DNA of 33,506 nt, taken from assembly GCA_002281555.1 (NCBI GenBank), contig NCGJ01000019.1:1-33506 (forward strand), read 5' to 3'. This stretch comes from Hydrogenophilales bacterium 28-61-23. GTDB lineage: Bacteria > Pseudomonadota > Gammaproteobacteria > Burkholderiales > Thiobacillaceae. Below, in pieces: positions 32,979 to 33,506 of this stretch (position 1 is its first letter; each line of letters starts with the position of its first letter). The notes beneath the pieces are model-generated. The model made no database searches. It saw nothing but the letters and a program-made list of their open reading frames with translations, and had not been told where the DNA came from. The translations under genes and the position numbers were made by a program.

Positions 32979-33506
32979 TTACATTTCCCCCGGCGGGCGC
33001 AAATAAGCATCGGTGCCGGAATCGAGCTGAATCTCCATCATGTCGTCAGACACCTTTTCGACCTCCGCGCCGACCAGGTCGGGGAAGGCCAGAACCAGCG
33101 CCACCATGATCAGTTGAATGAGTACAAAGGGAATCGCGCCCCAGTAAATATCGCTGGTGCGCACCGACTTGGGCGCGACGCTGCGCAGGTAAAACAGCGC
33201 GAAACCGAATGGCGGATGCATGAACGAGGTCTGCATGTTGATGCCGAGCAAAACGCCGAACCAGACCAGGTCGATACCCAGTTTGGCGGCGACCGGCGCC
33301 AGCAACGGCACGATGATGAAGGCGATCTCGAAGAAATCGAGGAAGAACGCCAGCACGAAGACCAGCAAGTTGACGGCGATCAGGAAGCCGAGTTCACCAC
33401 CGGGTAACCCGGTGAGCAGATGTTCGACCCACAGATCGCCTTCCAGCAAACGGAACACCAGCGAGAAAACCGTCGAGCCGATCAGGATGAAGATGACGAA
33501 GCTGGT
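32979..33506 (-). CDS. TRAP transporter large permease subunit (DctM-like), C-terminal part
   Basis: The reading frame is open to the right edge (33506), giving the last ~175 residues. Membrane segments (TSFVIFILIGSTVFSLVF, GFLIAVNLLVFVLAFFLDFFEIAFIIVPLLAPVA, PFVLIQLIMVALVLAFPDLV) and the GINMQTSFMHPPFGFALFYLRSVAP motif are those of the DctM/TRAP large permease C-terminal half. These sodium-coupled importers work with a binding protein and small subunit, which presumably lie beyond the edge, and take up organic acids or similar anions. A soluble ~30-residue tail with acidic residues ends the protein. The 111 bases to the OmpA-like gene hold only its promoter and ribosome binding site. Confidence 0.88.
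   Translation of the reverse strand, partial: TSFVIFILIGSTVFSLVFRLLEGDLWVEHLLTGLPGGELGFLIAVNLLVFVLAFFLDFFEIAFIIVPLLAPVAAKLGIDLVWFGVLLGINMQTSFMHPPFGFALFYLRSVAPKSVRTSDIYWGAIPFVLIQLIMVALVLAFPDLVGAEVEKVSDDMMEIQLDSGTDAYLRPPGEM

Noticed and set aside
1-33506. CRISPR arrays, tRNA or rRNA genes
   Set aside because: No regularly spaced direct repeats and no tRNA- or rRNA-like segments were recognised.

Overview
The window looks like chromosome from a Gram-negative, high-GC betaproteobacterium (Nitrosomonadales/Rhodocyclales-like). The reasons are the PEP-CTERM/exosortase exopolysaccharide genes, an EpsA-type LuxR regulator, DsbC, an OmpA lipoprotein, a TRAP permease and a proteobacterial nik-type ECF transporter. 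The taxon is inferred; there is no rRNA marker here.

Left block (1-7047, + strand) is the tail of an exopolysaccharide cluster of the kind that accompanies exosortases: a broken nucleotide-sugar epimerase, a GT4 and a GT2 glycosyltransferase, a WecB/TagA-type glycosyltransferase fused to a STAS-like domain, a TPR lipoprotein (PrsT-like) and a PEP-CTERM-system AAA ATPase. It is followed by a PEP-CTERM protein with a good sigma-54 promoter, and by dsbC on the other strand.

Middle block (9115-27350, mostly - strand) mixes two protein-sorting systems. Four tandem genes (14695-18160) encode canonical PEP-CTERM proteins (tails with PEADTYA followed by a hydrophobic stretch and RRR). Around them lie four secreted hydrolases with a different tail, GDVPLPxW + hydrophobic helix + basic end: two subtilisin-like proteases (9115-13618), a 1881-residue LTD/5'-nucleotidase protein (18449-24094) and an endonuclease I (24264-25208). 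Directly upstream of the endonuclease is an operon for an EpsA-like regulator, a compact exosortase (Cys/Arg/His triad) and a membrane protein (27350-25357). The simplest reading is a dedicated exosortase unit with a local set of hydrolase cargo for extracellular DNA, nucleotides and protein. A small retropepsin-like protease and a small secreted protein sit within the block on the + strand.

Right block (27557-31727, + strand) is a tightly coupled nickel/cobalt ECF uptake operon (nikK, nikL, an outer-membrane barrel, nikM, nikQ, nikO). It is followed on the - strand by an FKBP-type isomerase, an OmpA-family lipoprotein and the C-terminal part of a TRAP large permease running off the right edge.

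Non-coding structure: an exact 18-bp palindrome ATGAGCCGWWCGGCTCAT occurs four times, three of them bordering the VPLPxW genes. REP-like elements with a GTAG head occur as inverted pairs at about 6154-6197 and 18339-18412. There are several hairpin terminators. No tRNA, rRNA, CRISPR array or complete insertion sequence was seen.
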